Assembly (NCBI RefSeq): GCF_012641335.1
Contig: NZ_JABAID010000003.1
Location: 62,001 to 126,000 of the forward strand
DNA: 64,000 bases
Reading direction: 5' to 3'
Source: Novosphingobium sp. ERN07
GTDB lineage: Bacteria; Pseudomonadota; Alphaproteobacteria; Sphingomonadales; Sphingomonadaceae
The notes beneath the pieces were generated by a model that worked only from the letters and a program-made list of their open reading frames with translations, did no database searches and was not told the DNA's origin. Position 1 is the stretch's first letter; each line of letters opens with the position of its first letter. Below, piece after piece: positions 62,522-64,000 of the stretch. Position numbers and translations under genes: made by a program.

Positions 62522-63589
62522 TCAGACGCGGCGGCGCAGGGTTTCCGATGGCAGGCAGCCGTATTGCTGGCGGTAATACTGGGCATAGCGGCCGAAGTTC
62601 ACGATGCCGCATTCCAGCATCAGTTCGGTCACGCTAGTCTCACCGCAGGCGTTCATCAGCGCCGAATGGAGCCGTTCAAGCCGGTGACGGCGGACATATT
62701 CGAGCGGCGTCAGCCCAAGGAAATCGCGGAAGCCGTTCTGCAGGGACCGCACCGAAACGCCCACTTGCGCGGCCAGCGCATTGATCGAGATGTTGTCGTC
62801 GAGCGACTGGTGGATGATCTCGCGCGCGCGGCGGACGTGGCGCGGCGAAATGTCGTTGCCGTGCAGCGCGATCTGCTCGGAATAACTGTTGCAGTAATTG
62901 CCCAGCAGCACTTCGGCCAGCACCATCTCGTACTGCCGCTTCAGGCGGCGGCTGGCCATGATGCTGGGGCCAAGCCGCATCTGTTCGCTCAAGTGCTGCA
63001 CCATGCCGCGCCACACAAGCGGCAGTTCGCGCGTGCCGGATTGGCCGGTGTAGAATTCGAGCGGGCGATTGACCGGGATGTGCAGTTCGCGCGCAAGATA
63101 TTCGGTGCAGGTCGCCACCGGCAGGCGCACGGCCAGATGCCGGCACTGCGGCGTCATCTGCACGCGCAGCGGCGTTCCAGGTGAGGATACCAGCATTTCG
63201 TCGCGCCGCAGCACGACCTTGCCGTGATTCGCCCACATCGTCGTCTCGCCATCGAGGGCGAGGTGAACCAGCACGTGGCTGTCGCCCAACTCGGCAGAGA
63301 CAGAGACGTCCGCACCATATTGCAGGTCGACGATCTGGATGGAGCCGATCTCGGCGCTGTAGACTTTGGCGTCAAGCCGCACGCTCGGGCTGCAATCGAA
63401 GCTGTGGCGAGAAAGCTGCCGGGTGAGGGCGTTGTGCACCACTTCGGCGTCGTTCGAACAAAGGCTCGATACGCCGGGCACATTGGCTTGGGCAAGGGAT
63501 GCAAGCACGGCCACGCTCCAAAATGTTTGTCCCGCGTAGCCATGCTCTCTCCCAGGCCCGCAGGTTTCAGATTTGCAATCCGACGACAC
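62522..63589 (-). CDS. AraC/XylS-family activator
   Basis: A 355-residue regulator. The N-terminal ligand/dimerisation part resembles AraC_binding_2 (QIVDLQYGADVSVSAELGDSHVLVHLALDGETTM, VVLRRDEMLVSSPGTPLRV). The C-terminal double helix-turn-helix is ISINALAAQVGVSVRSLQNGFRDFLGLTPLEYVRRHRLERLHSAL and SVTELMLECGIVNFGRYAQYYRQQYGCLPSETLRRR. This plan is that of XylS, BenR, AntR and FeaR. Its likely sites are the TGCG-N6-GGATA boxes at 59420 and 63672. The start could be internal (for example near the Met in EHGYAGQ's vicinity is absent), so 63589 is used. Confidence 0.88.
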   Translation of the reverse strand: MSSDCKSETCGPGREHGYAGQTFWSVAVLASLAQANVPGVSSLCSNDAEVVHNALTRQLSRHSFDCSPSVRLDAKVYSAEIGSIQIVDLQYGADVSVSAELGDSHVLVHLALDGETTMWANHGKVVLRRDEMLVSSPGTPLRVQMTPQCRHLAVRLPVATCTEYLARELHIPVNRPLEFYTGQSGTRELPLVWRGMVQHLSEQMRLGPSIMASRRLKRQYEMVLAEVLLGNYCNSYSEQIALHGNDISPRHVRRAREIIHQSLDDNISINALAAQVGVSVRSLQNGFRDFLGLTPLEYVRRHRLERLHSALMNACGETSVTELMLECGIVNFGRYAQYYRQQYGCLPSETLRRRV

Positions 63590-63671
63590 ACTTGTTGCGG
63601 CGGGGAGTCAAGCGCCTTGCCGGAATGTCGCCATGTAAGAATGCAGCCCCATTCCGTTTCGGCACACCCCT

Positions 63672-63686
63672 TGCGCAATACGGATA
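63672..63686 (+). promoter_or_regulatory. XylS/BenR-like box upstream of the aldehyde dehydrogenase
   Basis: TGCG-CAATAC-GGATA, same form as 59420-59434, with flanking ACACC/CCTTGCGC and TAGCGG also conserved. It lies 74 bp before the aldehyde dehydrogenase start and 83 bp from the start of the AraC-type gene, in their divergent gap. Confidence 0.65.
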
Positions 63687-63759
63687 GCGGGGCCTGCCCG
63701 TTGCGCCCTAGCCCGAAAAGCCAAGGGCCTCGTCAGGCCAGAAGCGGGAGTCCGGCGTT

Positions 63760-64000
63760 ATGGCCAGTGCAGTTCTTGAAGCAACCGATGCGAAAGCGGT
63801 TGCACAGGCATTTATCGCTTCCGCGCCCGGCCTGTGGATCGGCGGGCAGGATGTCCAGGCCGTTGCCGGCGCACGCCGCGATGTGATCGAACCGGCAACG
63901 GGCAACGTCATCTGCATGGTGGCCGAAGGCACCGCCCACGATGTCGATCGCGCGGTAAGCGCCGCCCGCGCGGCTTTTGAATCGCCGGAATGGCGGCGGA
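63760..64000 (+). CDS. Aldehyde dehydrogenase, N-terminal part (cut by window end)
   Basis: Eighty residues are visible from ATG 63760, with GGGAG upstream. [54 protein letters not shown] is the N-terminal substrate/cofactor arm of the NAD(P)-dependent aldehyde dehydrogenase superfamily (pattern: P-A-T-G-x-x-I, then D-V-D-x-A-V-x-A-A-R-x-A-F). The catalytic Cys/Glu region lies beyond the window. It would oxidise the aldehyde made by the amine dehydrogenase to a carboxylate for the Rieske oxygenase. Confidence 0.88.
   Translation, partial: MASAVLEATDAKAVAQAFIASAPGLWIGGQDVQAVAGARRDVIEPATGNVICMVAEGTAHDVDRAVSAARAAFESPEWRR

Overview
The window looks like part of a large secondary replicon (megaplasmid or chromid) of an alphaproteobacterium, most likely a sphingomonad of the Novosphingobium/Sphingobium type. 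The basis is high GC, the gene families present (GPH symporters, DUF1838, TonB receptor with PhoD, DUF35/SCP-x thiolase pairs) and a central repA-parB-parA module with its own iteron origin and parS sites. There is no rRNA, tRNA or other taxonomic marker, so the assignment is inference.

Layout. (1) 1-21.6 kb: accessory catabolism. A tight eight-gene operon (428-8325) holds four alpha/beta-hydrolases, two transporters, an APH-type kinase and a small beta-rich protein. Next come an LLM flavin monooxygenase, a DUF1838 protein, a SAM methyltransferase, a second GPH symporter, and an acyl-CoA operon: DUF35 protein, SCP-x thiolase, acyl-CoA dehydrogenase, 2-oxoacid dehydrogenase E1alpha/E1beta/E2 and a VOC protein. 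The substrate cannot be read from sequence. (2) 21.6-29.2 kb: galE, then the replicon core: a DUF1612-like DNA-binding protein, an oriV with five iterons, repA, four perfect 16-bp parS palindromes (one inside repA), parB, parA and a Phd/ParE toxin-antitoxin pair. (3) 29.2-40 kb: phoD and a TonB receptor, then a xylose locus (LacI regulator, XylE-type porter, AI-2E permease, xylA, xylB) with a shared operator-like sequence. (4) 40-48.9 kb: GGDEF-EAL protein, SDR, LigB-type dioxygenase, chromate transporter, and a deletion scar joining two truncated genes (PhyH and NodT). (5) 48.9-64 kb: an aromatic-amine/ortho-cleavage island.

How the last island works. catB-catC-catA and pcaI-pcaJ-pcaF-pcaD together convert catechol to succinyl-CoA plus acetyl-CoA. 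Between them sits catR. Sites of the form ATAC-N7-GTAT lie in front of both operons, each with a weaker dyad of the same geometry exactly 25 bp nearer the promoter, which suggests one LysR regulon. Next to pca is a quinoprotein amine dehydrogenase operon (mauB-E-D-A type plus a c-type cytochrome). Divergent from it are an amidase and a two-subunit Rieske dioxygenase, then an AraC/XylS-type activator and an aldehyde dehydrogenase cut by the window edge. XylS/BenR-like boxes (TGCG-N6-GGATA) precede both the amidase and the aldehyde dehydrogenase. The parsimonious reading is amide to amine to aldehyde to carboxylate to catechol to central metabolism, coded almost contiguously.

The observations most worth following are: the parS-carrying repeat that is both centromere and RepA coding sequence; the two-operon CatR architecture; the amine island with its XylS-like boxes; two operon-borne alpha/beta-hydrolases with His at the nucleophile position; and a stand-alone protein resembling the Cap15 nucleotide-sensing beta-barrel.
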